Assembly: GCA_024640765.1 (NCBI GenBank)
Contig: JAHEEK010000003.1
Location: 108,271-172,270 of the forward strand
Length of the DNA stretch: 64,000 nt
Direction of reading: 5' to 3'
Origin: Nereida sp024640765
Lineage (GTDB): Bacteria; Pseudomonadota; Alphaproteobacteria; Rhodobacterales; Rhodobacteraceae
In this document: positions 35,409 through 45,100 of the stretch, one piece after another
Layout of the letters: each line of letters opens with the position of its first letter
Position numbering within the stretch: position 1 is the stretch's first letter
Notes under the pieces: model-generated
The model's database searches: none
What the model was told of the DNA's origin: nothing
Seen by the model: only the letters and a program-made list of their open reading frames with translations
Made by a program: the position numbers and the translations under genes

Positions 35409-36307
35409 AGGCCAACCGTCCGCACTGCAAACGCAGCGATCATCATGCCGCTGACATAAAGAGTGACACCCGTGCCATTATACCACGGCGCGTTACCCTT
35501 TGGGTCGTTTAGCAGAACGCGCATTGCCCAGATTTGAAACGCAAGAACACCTGCCACAGCAAGCCCGTGAAGCGGGCGGTCCCATGTAAACAAAAGAGCA
35601 ACAACAATGACCTGTGGAACCGCCATAACCCAACAGGCGAGTTTCGCTGCGCGCGCTGGACCCATCGTAACAGGCAAAGAGTTCACGCCCATCACGCGGT
35701 CGCCTTCAAGGGCCTTAAAATCGTTTAATGTCATGATGCCATGCGCGCCAACAGCGTAGAGCAATGCAAGCACGCAGACTTCCAAGGACGGCGCCGTGGC
35801 ACTGAGAACTGCTGCGCCCGTAAACCATGACAATCCCTCATAGGATAACCCAACAAGCCCAGGCCCCCACCATCCAGATCGCTTCAGGCGGACCGGCTCG
35901 GCAGAATAGGCCCAAGCAGCAAGCACCCCAACAATTGTCGCGCCAAAACCCCAAGGACCAAGCTGATATCCGACGGCAAGTGACAGCACGGACATACCCA
36001 GAGCAATCCAAAGCCCCCAACGCCCAGGAATGCGCCCCGAAGGAATGGGGCGATCAGGCTCGTTGATTGCATCTACATGACGGTCGCACCAATCATTAGC
36101 TGCTTGGGACATGCCGCACACGATGGGGCCAGCGAGTAAAACGCCCAAGATAACCAGCCACCATTGGCCGGTCGGAGAGACACCTGCACTAACGATACCG
36201 CAAAGATATGCCCACATAGGTGGGAACCACGTGATCGGCTTGATCAGGCGGAGCATTGCACGGGGTTCGGGCAAAGTGCGGGAATGGCTAATTTCGCTGA
36301 CACTCAT
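35405..36307 (-). CDS. bchG: Bacteriochlorophyll synthase
   Basis: BchG esterifies bacteriochlorophyllide a with geranylgeranyl diphosphate, the last shared step of pigment synthesis. The 300-residue UbiA-type prenyltransferase has about eight helices, the first Asp motif in NDWCDRHVDAINEPDRPIPS and the second in NDFKALEGD. The region in front of the ATG lacks a convincing Shine-Dalgarno and instead carries a perfect PpsR site two bases away. Confidence 0.95.
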   Translation of the reverse strand: MSVSEISHSRTLPEPRAMLRLIKPITWFPPMWAYLCGIVSAGVSPTGQWWLVILGVLLAGPIVCGMSQAANDWCDRHVDAINEPDRPIPSGRIPGRWGLWIALGMSVLSLAVGYQLGPWGFGATIVGVLAAWAYSAEPVRLKRSGWWGPGLVGLSYEGLSWFTGAAVLSATAPSLEVCVLALLYAVGAHGIMTLNDFKALEGDRVMGVNSLPVTMGPARAAKLACWVMAVPQVIVVALLFTWDRPLHGLAVAGVLAFQIWAMRVLLNDPKGNAPWYNGTGVTLYVSGMMIAAFAVRTVGL

Positions 36308-36308
36308 G

Positions 36309-36326
36309 TGTCAACTAAACATTACA
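36309..36326. promoter_or_regulatory. PpsR/CrtJ operator abutting the bchG start codon
   Basis: Perfect TGT-N12-ACA only one to two bases before the bchG ATG (minus strand), within the 54-bp ppsR-bchG gap. A degenerate TGT-N12-GTA follows at 36330-36347. This would let PpsR control bchG separately from its own gene. Confidence 0.75.
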
Positions 36327-36361
36327 TTTTGTGATTCAGCAAGTGTAAAGGCTGATTGACG

Positions 36362-37777
36362 CTACTCGTCAGTGCTTTTTGCCAAAAGGCCAAACTTACG
36401 CAGCTTCACATAAAGCGACTGACGCGACAGGCCCAGCATCTCTGCAGCTGCGACGCGGTTATTGCCCGTCAACTCAACAGCCGTTTCAATACACATTTTT
36501 TCAACAACATCAGTCGTGTCTGCAACGATATCTTTGAGAGTTGCGTTACCAACCAGCTCCATCACAGACTGAGCAGCATCATCACTTACAGGACCAGCAC
36601 TAGGACGGCCAAGCTCAGCACGGCTCGTATCACGGATGACAAAAACAAAACTTGGGTTGGTAGTATCTGCCAAATAAGTCGCAGAAATTTCAACAGCACG
36701 GCTACCGTCATAATCGCCAACCAACTTGGTCGCGTACATCCGCATTTGACCAGTACGCGCAGCGTTCTCGAGCAGCACCTTTTGATCAACGCCCCCACGA
36801 ACCAAGAAATCGCTAATCTGGCGACCTTTCACATTTGTGATATGACCTGCATCCGCAAGAGTTAGAAAGCTATCGTTAGCGGAGCGAATGACACCTGACG
36901 CATCCGTAAAGACAATTGCATCAACGCCCTCCTCATAAAAAGACTGCAGATCTTCAGCAAAAGCATCACTGATACGGCTGCCTGCATCTGTACTTTCCAA
37001 ACGACACAACAAAAGCTTCTCACCTGCCGCGCGGAATAGGCTTGGCTGAACAGAAAGCATAAGCTTAGACGCCCGCACCATAAGCTCCATCGGAGCAAAA
37101 CTGTCCGAAATAGCAAGGTTATGGAGCGTTTCGAGCAGCTCGCCTTTGCGACGGCCATCAAAGATTTGGGCAACAGCACCACCCATCAAATCATCACGGG
37201 AGGCACCCAAGAGCTTTGCTGCATTCCGGTTCAGATCTGCGATCCGACCAGAGGTCGCGTTAATAAAGACCAACGCATCTGTGCTCGCCTCCATTAGAAC
37301 GCGGTAGCGCGTATCAAAATCACGGCGCTGCTCGTAATCTTGTTCGAGAGCAATTTGCGTTTTCACCAACTGCTGCTGCATTTCCGCAATTGGACGCAAG
37401 TCACGGCCAAGGATCAACAAGCTCCCATCAGAACCAAGCCTGTGAAACGTGTATTGGATAGGAAATTGCACTGACGATTCAACGTGGTTCAGCTCAATCG
37501 GACGCTCGCAATCAGTCCCAGCAAGAAACAGCTCAAGCTTTGTATCAAGCTTATCGACACTTTCAGATGTCAGCACATCACGGATATTACGCCCCTGCCA
37601 ACGATGCACCGCGCCAAAGTCTGCGCCTGTTTTCTTGCTCATGACAGAGAGGACCTCACCATGTAGCGAGATCACAAATGCCAAATCAGACGTTGCAGCA
37701 ATAAGTTTGCCCAAAATATCTGGGCTCACCAACGGCATTGAACTACCCGCCCAATACTCTTGTCCACGCGAGGTCAT
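36362..37777 (-). CDS. ppsR: PpsR/CrtJ photosynthesis gene repressor
   Basis: PpsR represses bch, crt and light-harvesting genes under oxygen or light. The 471-residue protein has PAS-type domains and a C-terminal Fis-like helix-turn-helix (NNRVAAAEMLGLSRQSLYVK). Two cysteines match the redox-active pair of the family: one in EKLLLCRLES and one just before the HTH in VEKMCIETAVEL. Start taken at 37777, with GAAGG upstream, avoiding the 55-bp overlap with ppaA that the upstream ATG at 37864 would require. Its presumed sites lie at crtD/crtE, bchC, bchG, ppaA and bchF. Confidence 0.94.
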   Translation of the reverse strand: MTSRGQEYWAGSSMPLVSPDILGKLIAATSDLAFVISLHGEVLSVMSKKTGADFGAVHRWQGRNIRDVLTSESVDKLDTKLELFLAGTDCERPIELNHVESSVQFPIQYTFHRLGSDGSLLILGRDLRPIAEMQQQLVKTQIALEQDYEQRRDFDTRYRVLMEASTDALVFINATSGRIADLNRNAAKLLGASRDDLMGGAVAQIFDGRRKGELLETLHNLAISDSFAPMELMVRASKLMLSVQPSLFRAAGEKLLLCRLESTDAGSRISDAFAEDLQSFYEEGVDAIVFTDASGVIRSANDSFLTLADAGHITNVKGRQISDFLVRGGVDQKVLLENAARTGQMRMYATKLVGDYDGSRAVEISATYLADTTNPSFVFVIRDTSRAELGRPSAGPVSDDAAQSVMELVGNATLKDIVADTTDVVEKMCIETAVELTGNNRVAAAEMLGLSRQSLYVKLRKFGLLAKSTDE

Positions 37778-37809
37778 GTGCGCGCCTTCAAAATCATATG
37801 CATTCTGCT

Positions 37810-38598
37810 TCAGACTTTCTTTCTCGGGCGTGGCGCGCCTTGGTTTGAAACTTTCAGACCGCATTTTTGTAATGCTCTTTTCGGATCTGATTCCACATGA
37901 TCTGCTCCAGTGAGTGCCTTAATATCCAGCTTCTGACTGAGGAGCGAGCCGCCTACAATAATTGGCACGTGCTGCTTAGCCGTTTTACGTATATTTAAGA
38001 TACATTCACGAATATGTTCAAGTCTTTCACCATCAGATGCGGATATCATAATTGCATCATATGACGATTTAGACACTTCTTCTGCGACCACTTTCACAGG
38101 CTTATCCATAAGCAGTCGGCACGAGACGCCAGACCGGCGCAATTGCGCGGCAGCAACTCCTGCACCCAGAGTGTGATAATCGCTCTCTAAAACGACCATC
38201 AAAACACTTGGTCCAGCGACAACTTTGTTGGCGCTCGCCTGTGCGGCTGGCGGCATCAAATCGCGCAGCATACCCTGAAGACGTGCAACCGCGATGGTAA
38301 CATCCGCAAAGCTTGCCTCATCTTTGCACCACTGATCGCCCATCACACGAGCAGCTTCCGGAATGTAGACGTCACAAATTTCTTCGTCTGTCAGCCCAAG
38401 CATCTTGGCTTCCGCGCGCCACACATCACGGGCGCTCGGATCATAGTCTCTGATGGCACTGCACAACGAAAACAAAACATCGGGCCGCGCATCGCTCAAG
38501 GCATTTGCGCGCTCGTCCGCGAGCGTCATCAAAACCCGTTCGGCGAGACTATCAACTTTCGGGGCGTAGCGGCGCTGGCTGATCTTTCGATCCGACAT
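37810..38598 (-). CDS. ppaA: PpaA/AerR, B12-dependent antirepressor of PpsR
   Basis: A 262-residue regulator with an N-terminal helical region (MerR-like cobalamin-associated fold, VMGDQWCKDEASFADVT) and a C-terminal B12-binding Rossmann domain. The cobalamin-contact histidine lies in SDYHTLGAG. In Rhodobacter, AerR/PpaA binds adenosyl- or hydroxycobalamin and relieves PpsR/CrtJ repression in the light. The ATG at 38598 is behind TAGGAGC; an in-frame ATG 21 bp upstream lacks a ribosome-binding site. It directly precedes ppsR on the minus strand. Confidence 0.92.
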   Translation of the reverse strand: MSDRKISQRRYAPKVDSLAERVLMTLADERANALSDARPDVLFSLCSAIRDYDPSARDVWRAEAKMLGLTDEEICDVYIPEAARVMGDQWCKDEASFADVTIAVARLQGMLRDLMPPAAQASANKVVAGPSVLMVVLESDYHTLGAGVAAAQLRRSGVSCRLLMDKPVKVVAEEVSKSSYDAIMISASDGERLEHIRECILNIRKTAKQHVPIIVGGSLLSQKLDIKALTGADHVESDPKRALQKCGLKVSNQGAPRPRKKV

Positions 38599-38672
38599 TT
38601 TAGCTCCTAATGACCCCAAAGGCAGGGCCGGTTCAACGACTCAAACAAGCCGCTTGGTCGAACACTAACACA

Positions 38673-38713
38673 TGTAATCTAAATTCTATACCCATTGTAA
38701 AAAGAATTAGACA
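38673..38713. promoter_or_regulatory. Tandem PpsR sites upstream of ppaA
   Basis: TGT-N12-ACA is perfect at 38696-38713, paired with TGT-N12-ATA at 38673-38690. They lie 75-115 bp before ppaA, suggesting feedback control of the ppaA-ppsR unit by PpsR. Confidence 0.7.
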
Positions 38714-38757
38714 CAACGGAGTATTCCTGAGGCACGATCGCCAAATTTGGCACAGAA

Positions 38758-38825
38758 TGCAAAGCCCAACTTACAAATGCCCTTTTTGCCATATGTCAAC
38801 TTTTGGGTGTAAGTTTTAGTTGACA
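38758..38825. promoter_or_regulatory. PpsR sites upstream of bchF
   Basis: A perfect TGT-N12-ACA at 38808-38825 lies 55 bp before bchF. A near match, TGC-N12-ACA, sits at 38758-38775. The perfect site is part of the segment TGTCAAC...GTTGACA, a larger imperfect dyad. Confidence 0.8.
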
Positions 38826-38880
38826 CATTGCCCGTTTCAGACCACCCTCATCCCACACCGCTTGTCAGGGAGTCGGTCTT

Positions 38881-39381
38881 ATGTCTGCGCAATCGTCGCA
38901 CAAAAATCAGGGCCGCAGTCTCTATACGCCAGAGCAACGCGCCCGCCGAGACACGACCATCTGGACATTCGTGCAGGGTGTACTTGCGCCCGTGCAATTC
39001 ATCATTTTCCTCGCCTCCGTAGCTCTAGTCATCAGGTACCTAATGACTGGCGAAGGTTACGCCGCGGCAACCGCTTCAATTCTTTTGAAAACCTTCGCGC
39101 TCTACACAATTATGGTGACAGGCGCGATTTGGGAAAAAGTTGTGTTTGGACGCTATCTTTTTGCGCAATCGTTCTTTTGGGAAGACGCTGTAAGCTTCGT
39201 CGTTATTGCGATTCATACCTTTTATTTATGGGCCTTGTGGAGCGGCGCGCTCTCTCCCAAGGCACAAATGCTGGTCGCACTCGCGGCCTATGCAATCTAT
39301 GTTATCAACGCCGCGCAATTCGTTTGGAAACTCCGGATGGCCCGCCTTGAAGCAACTCCAAATCAAGGCGTAACCGCATGA
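38881..39381 (+). CDS. bchF: 3-vinyl bacteriochlorophyllide hydratase
   Basis: BchF hydrates the C3 vinyl group to hydroxyethyl, the step before BchC oxidation. The 166-residue membrane protein has three to four hydrophobic segments, with RARRDTTIWTFVQGVLAPVQ near the N-terminus and a conserved ALYTIMVTGAIWEKVVFGRY core. First gene of bchFNBHLM-lhaA-puh. It overlaps bchN by four bases. PpsR sites precede it. Confidence 0.94.
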   Translation: MSAQSSHKNQGRSLYTPEQRARRDTTIWTFVQGVLAPVQFIIFLASVALVIRYLMTGEGYAAATASILLKTFALYTIMVTGAIWEKVVFGRYLFAQSFFWEDAVSFVVIAIHTFYLWALWSGALSPKAQMLVALAAYAIYVINAAQFVWKLRMARLEATPNQGVTA

Positions 39382-40646
39382 ATGATCACAGCCCTATTTC
39401 AACTGGCTGCGCTAATAGCCCCGTCTTGAAACAACGCGGACAGCGGGAAGTTTTCTGTGGTCTTACAGGCATCATCTGGCTGCACCGCAAAATGCAAGAC
39501 GCATTCTTTTTGGTTGTCGGAAGTCGTACCTGCGCCCACCTTTTGCAGTCAGCAGCAGGCGTCATGATCTTTGCAGAGCCCCGTTTTGGAACCGCGATTC
39601 TCGAGGAAAAGGATCTTGCCGGACTAGCCGACGCGCACACTGAACTTGACCGCGAAGTTGCACGCCTACTGTCAAGACGGCCTGACATTAAGCAATTGTT
39701 TCTGGTCGGATCATGCCCCTCAGAGGTGATTAAGCTGGATCTTGCGCGCGCAGCAGAACGTATGACGCAAGAATATGCGCCTAACGTCCGCGTTCTAAAC
39801 TTCAGTGGGTCTGGTATCGAAACAACATTCACCCAAGGCGAGGACGCGTGTCTGGCCTCAATGGTGCCAGTACTGCCCAAAACCGATGAACGCGAATTGC
39901 TCTTAGTGGGTGCTTTGCCTGACGTGGTCGAAGATCAAGCAGTCTCGCTACTTACTGAAATGGGCGTTGGTCCAATCAGAACTTTGCCTGCATCCCGTGC
40001 AGCGGATCAATATGGCATTGGCGAAAACACAGTTTTTGCGCTTCTACAACCTTTCTTGGGTGATACCCACGCAGAGCTTGAGCGCCGTGGCGCGCGCCAT
40101 ATTCCTGCTCCGTTTCCGTTTGGCGAACAGGGTACCACCGCATGGTTGCGTGCAATTGCTCTTGAGTTTGGCGTCAATGAAGAAACTTTTGAGCGCGTCA
40201 CAGCAGCACCGCGCGCCCGCGCCCGCAAGGCAATTGATGCACAAGCGAAAGAGTTGCGCGGCAAGTCAATCTTCTTCTTTCCAGATAGCCAGCTTGAAGT
40301 CCCGTTAGCGCGTTTCTTGACAACCGAATGTGGGATGACCCCGCTCGAAATCGGAACACCGTATCTGCACGCAGGCCTTGTTGGTCCTGACCTCGCGCTC
40401 ATCCCGGAAGGTCCAACCATTTCCGAAGGACAAGACGTTGATCTGCAATTGGACCGCGCACGCGAGGCCCGCGCAGATATCACAGTTTGCGGCCTAGGAT
40501 TGGCAAACCCACTCGAGGCCGAAGGCCTTACAACCAAATGGGCGATCGAGTTGGTTTTCACGCCGGTTCACTTCTATGAGCAAGCCGGTGATCTTGCTGG
40601 ACTTTTCTCGCGTCCCATCCGCCGCCGCGAGGTGCTTGATCTATGA
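39378..40646 (+). CDS. bchN: Light-independent protochlorophyllide reductase subunit N
   Basis: BchN forms the NB-protein of dark-operative protochlorophyllide reductase. The 422-residue protein shows the N-terminal cluster-ligand cysteines (GCANSPV, REVFCGLTG) and the GSCPSEVIKLDL block. Together with BchB it holds the substrate and 4Fe-4S cluster and is reduced by BchL. Coupled with bchF (ATGA) and bchB (ATGA). Length matches the family. Confidence 0.95.
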   Translation: MNDHSPISTGCANSPVLKQRGQREVFCGLTGIIWLHRKMQDAFFLVVGSRTCAHLLQSAAGVMIFAEPRFGTAILEEKDLAGLADAHTELDREVARLLSRRPDIKQLFLVGSCPSEVIKLDLARAAERMTQEYAPNVRVLNFSGSGIETTFTQGEDACLASMVPVLPKTDERELLLVGALPDVVEDQAVSLLTEMGVGPIRTLPASRAADQYGIGENTVFALLQPFLGDTHAELERRGARHIPAPFPFGEQGTTAWLRAIALEFGVNEETFERVTAAPRARARKAIDAQAKELRGKSIFFFPDSQLEVPLARFLTTECGMTPLEIGTPYLHAGLVGPDLALIPEGPTISEGQDVDLQLDRAREARADITVCGLGLANPLEAEGLTTKWAIELVFTPVHFYEQAGDLAGLFSRPIRRREVLDL

Positions 40647-42178
40647 AGCTCACCGTTTGGACATATGAGGGCCCAACCCACGTTGGTGCGATGCGTGTCG
40701 CAACTGCAATGAAAGGGCTGCACTACGTTTTGCATGCCCCACAGGGCGATACCTACGCGGACCTTCTGTTCACTATGATTGAGCGGCGCAACCATCGCCC
40801 GCCAGTTACATACACCACATTTCAAGCCCGCGATTTGGGAAGTGATACGGCGCATCTCTTCAAAGACGCCTGCCAAGACGCCTATGATCGCTTTCAGCCA
40901 GAAGCGATCATTGTGGGCGCCTCTTGTACCGCTGAATTGATCCAAGATGACCCCGCCGGCCTTGCGGAAACGATGGGCCTTAATGTGCCAGTCATTCCGT
41001 TGGAATTGCCCAGCTACTCGCGCAAAGAAAACTTTGGGGCCGATGAAACATTTTACCAGATTGTCAAAGCTCTGGCCAAACCTTGCGAGCGCACGTCACG
41101 GATTTCTTGCAACATCCTTGGTGGCACCGCTTTGGGCTTTCGTCACCGCGATGACATCCAAGAAATCACAGCGCTCCTCTATGAGCTTGGCATTGATGTG
41201 AATGTTTGCGCCCCTCTTGACGCAACACCAAGCGACATTGCCCGCATGGGTGCTGCGCATTTCAACGTGCTGCTTTACCCTGAAACCGGTGAGGCCGCAG
41301 CACGTTGGTGCGAGCGCAGCTTTGAGCAGCCTTACACAAAAACGGTTCCAATGGGCGTTGGCGCAACCCGTGATTTCATCGCAGAGGTGTGCCAAATTTG
41401 CGGAATAGCGCCCAATGTGGACGAAAGCCGCCTGCGATTGCCGTGGTGGAGTAAATCCGTCGACAGCACGTATCTGACTGGCAAACGCGTCTTTATCTTT
41501 GGCGATGGCACCCACGTGAAGGCCGCAGCCCGGGTTGCAAAAGACGAGATGGGTTTCGAAGTTGTAGGCGTAGGTTGCTACAATCGCGAGTTCGCACGTG
41601 ACATCCGTGCACTTGCCAAAGACATTGGCGTTGAAGCCCTAATTAGCGATGACTACCTTGAGGTCGAGCAAACCATTGAAGCGCTCCAACCCGAGATGAT
41701 CCTCGGCACCCAAATGGAGCGACACATCGGCAAGCGCCTTGGCATTCCTTGTGCCGTCATCTCCGCACCTGTGCACGTACAAGATTTCCCCGCCCGCTAC
41801 TCTCCCGTTATGGGATTTGAAGGCGCAAACGTTCTGTTTGATACATGGATCCATCCGCTTGTAATGGGCCTCGAAGAGCACCTGTTGCACATGTTCCGCG
41901 ATGATTTTGAATTCCACGACGAAGCGGGACCGAGCCATCACGGCGGACATGCACCAAAACCAATTGATCGTCCTGCTGAGGCGCCCGTCGCGGCGGCGGT
42001 TCAAGAAGGCACTGACGTTGCTGTTTGGCTCGCAGACGCAGAACGCGAGTTAAAGAAAATTCCTTTCTTTGTGCGCGGCAAAGCCAAGCGGAACACTGAA
42101 AAATACGCACTGGATCAAGGCGTGACTGAAATTTCAGTCGATACACTTTACGAGGCGAAGGCCCATTATGCGCGATGA
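40643..42178 (+). CDS. bchB: Light-independent protochlorophyllide reductase subunit B
   Basis: The 511-residue catalytic partner of BchN. Typical features are LTVWTYEGPTHVGAMRVATA at the N-terminus, IIVGASCTAELIQDDPAGLA around residue 95, and a distinct His/Pro-rich linker (SHHGGHAPKPIDRP) before the C-terminal cap domain, which ends in KYALDQGVTEISVDTLYEAK. It overlaps bchH by 11 bases. Confidence 0.95.
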   Translation: MKLTVWTYEGPTHVGAMRVATAMKGLHYVLHAPQGDTYADLLFTMIERRNHRPPVTYTTFQARDLGSDTAHLFKDACQDAYDRFQPEAIIVGASCTAELIQDDPAGLAETMGLNVPVIPLELPSYSRKENFGADETFYQIVKALAKPCERTSRISCNILGGTALGFRHRDDIQEITALLYELGIDVNVCAPLDATPSDIARMGAAHFNVLLYPETGEAAARWCERSFEQPYTKTVPMGVGATRDFIAEVCQICGIAPNVDESRLRLPWWSKSVDSTYLTGKRVFIFGDGTHVKAAARVAKDEMGFEVVGVGCYNREFARDIRALAKDIGVEALISDDYLEVEQTIEALQPEMILGTQMERHIGKRLGIPCAVISAPVHVQDFPARYSPVMGFEGANVLFDTWIHPLVMGLEEHLLHMFRDDFEFHDEAGPSHHGGHAPKPIDRPAEAPVAAAVQEGTDVAVWLADAERELKKIPFFVRGKAKRNTEKYALDQGVTEISVDTLYEAKAHYAR

Positions 42179-45100
42179 GGTAAGCATCCCTTATCGCGTG
42201 GCTATCGTCACGCTTGATCGCCATGCCGGCGGATCAATCACGCGCGCCATGCCAAACTTGCGCGCTGACTTTCCAGGCCTTGAAGTAAGCGTTCACGCAG
42301 CTGCTGAATGGGGCGACAACCCAGAAGCACTTGCAACTGCACGTCACGACATCGACCATGCAGATATTATTGTGGGCAATCTGCTGTTTCTTGAAGATCA
42401 CCTGAAGGCGATTTTGCCGAACATGATCGCGCGCAGACCTTCGCTTGATGCATTCGTTGGCGTCATTGCGGACCCAAGCATTACGAGCCTGACCAAGATG
42501 GGCGACTTGGATATGTCCAAGCCGACCTCTGGCGCCATGGCCATCCTTAAAAAGCTCAAGCCAAAAACAGGCAAGCAGGCGTCAGGCGAAGGCCAGATGA
42601 AAATGCTCCGCCGCCTGCCCAAAATTCTGAAGTTCATCCCCGGCAAGGCCCAAGATCTTCGCGCGTATTTTCTATCGATGCAGTATTGGCTTGGTGGGTC
42701 AGACGACAACCTTGAGGCCATGCTCCGCTTTTTGGTAAGCCGTTACTCTGAAAATCGCGGCTGGAACGCTATTGAGGCCGCCGCCCCCATCGATTACCCC
42801 GAAGTTGGTCTGTACCACCCAGACCTTACCGGTACAAAAATCGTCACTGATCTTGCTGAATTGCCGCAAAGCGATGCAACTGCAACAGTCGGAATTCTGA
42901 TGTTGCGCAGTTACATCCTGTCGGGGGATTGCGCTCATTATGATGCAGTCATCCGCGCGTTTGAAGCAAAAGGAATGCGCGTTATTGCGGGCTTTGCAGG
43001 AGGCCTCGATGGTCGCCCCGCCATTGAGCAATACTTCAACGGCGTTGATACGATGGTCTCACTGACTGGTTTCAGCCTTGTCGGTGGACCGGCCTACAAC
43101 AACAGCGATGCCGCGATCAAAACACTTACAAATCTTGATGTTCCGTATGTCGCTGCTCATCCGCTTGAATTTCAAACGCTGAGCCAATGGTCGTCTAGCG
43201 ACGGTGGCCTTGGCCCCGTTGAAACAACAATGCTCATCGCCCTGCCCGAGATTGACGGCGCCACAAGCCCCACAGTCTACGCAGGTCGCCACAGTGAGAC
43301 GGGCTGCCAGGGCTGCGCTTATATGTGCAAAGCCAGTACCATCAGCAAAGCTATGGCACCGTGTCATGAACGCATTGATGTGTTGGCAGAAAAAGTGGCG
43401 CGGCTGGCTAATCTGCGCCGCAAAGAAAACGCTGACAAAAAGATTGGCTTTGTGCTGTTTGGCTTTCCGCCAAATGCCGGCGCCGTTGGAACCGCGGCGT
43501 ATCTGTCCGTATTTGAGAGCCTTTTCAATACGTTGACCAGAATGAAGGCCAGCGGCTATGACGTTGAAGTGCCCGCAGATGTGGACAGCCTTCGCACGAT
43601 CGTTTTGCAGGGCAACAGCGCCCAATACGGTCAGGAAGCTAACGTTGCTGATCACGTTTCTGCCGATCATATCGTTGAAAATACACCCCCCCTAGCGGCT
43701 ATTGAAAGCGTTTGGGGCCCCGCCCCCGGCAAGGTTCAATCAGACGGTCGCGGCGTGTTCATCTTGGGCGCATATTTCGGAAACGTCTTTGTCGGTGTTC
43801 AGCCAACTTTTGGCTATGAGGGTGACCCGATGCGGTTACTCTTTGAAAAAGGGTTCGCCCCCACCCATGCTTTCGCCCAATTCTACTTGTGGCTGCGCAA
43901 CACATATCAAGCCGATGCCTTGCTGCATTTTGGGATGCACGGTGCACTTGAATTCATGCCGGGCAAACAAGCGGGCCTCGGCGCGCAGGATTGGCCAGAT
44001 AGGCTCATCGGTGAGATGCCAAACGTCTACCTCTATGCATCGAATAATCCGTCTGAAGCCACGTTAGCAAAACGTCGTAGTAACGCCGTAACCGTCACAC
44101 ATCTGACGCCACCACTTGCCAAGTCTGGTCTCTATAAAGGCTTAAACGCCCTGAAGGACACGTTAACGCGGTACCGTGGTACTGCCCAAAACGATCCATC
44201 ACGCAGTGATCTAGAACAGCTAATCCGCGACCAAGCTAACGCTGTTGATATGAACGGTCGTGATCCTGAAAGCCTTTGGCTCAAGCTGCTTGAAACAGAG
44301 CACGCGCTGATCCCAGAGGGGCTCCATATCGTTGGTAAACCAATGTCTGATGCGGCGCGTCACGATCACGTTTCCACAATGGCGGATCAATCTTCTGAGG
44401 CTCGTGCGCGCGTTGATGCACTGCTGCAAGACGACACTGAGTTACCTGCGCTCATGCGTGCATTAAGTGCGCGCTACATTGCCCCTGTTGCGGGTGGTGA
44501 TCTGATCCGTAGTCCCGATGTGCTTCCCACGGGCCGCAATATTCACGCGTTTGATCCGTTCAGAATGCCAACAGAATTTGCATTACGCGATGGCCGTAAA
44601 CAGGCCCAAGTATTGCTAGACGCTCAAGCCAAACTTCCACGCAGCATCGCGCTGGTGCTTTGGGGCAGCGACAATATTAAATCAGATGGCGGTCCGATCG
44701 CACAAGCCCTTGCTTTGATGGGCGCAAAGCCACGTTTTGACAGCTATGGCCGTTTGTCAGGGGCTGATCTAATTCCATTAGAGAAGCTGGGGCGCCCACG
44801 CATTGATGTGGTTATGACCCTATCTGGTATTTTCCGCGACCTGCTACCTTTGCAGACCAAGATGTTGGCCGAGGCCGCCTATAAATGCGCAGCCGCCGAT
44901 GAACCAACGAGCCAAAATTTCGTGCGTGCACATGCACTATCCTATGTAGAGCAAATGGACGTTGATCTGGAAACCGCAGCACTGCGGGTCTTTTCCAATG
45001 CCAACGGCGCGTATGGGTCAAACGTAAACGCCCTGGTGGATGCCAGCGCATTCGATAACGAAGACGAGCTGGCCGATGCCTATGAGGCGCGCAAGTCATT

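Noticed and set aside
36362..37864. Longer PpsR start at 37864
   Set aside because: Would overlap ppaA by 55 bp and add a non-conserved N-terminus; the ATG at 37777 has a ribosome-binding site.
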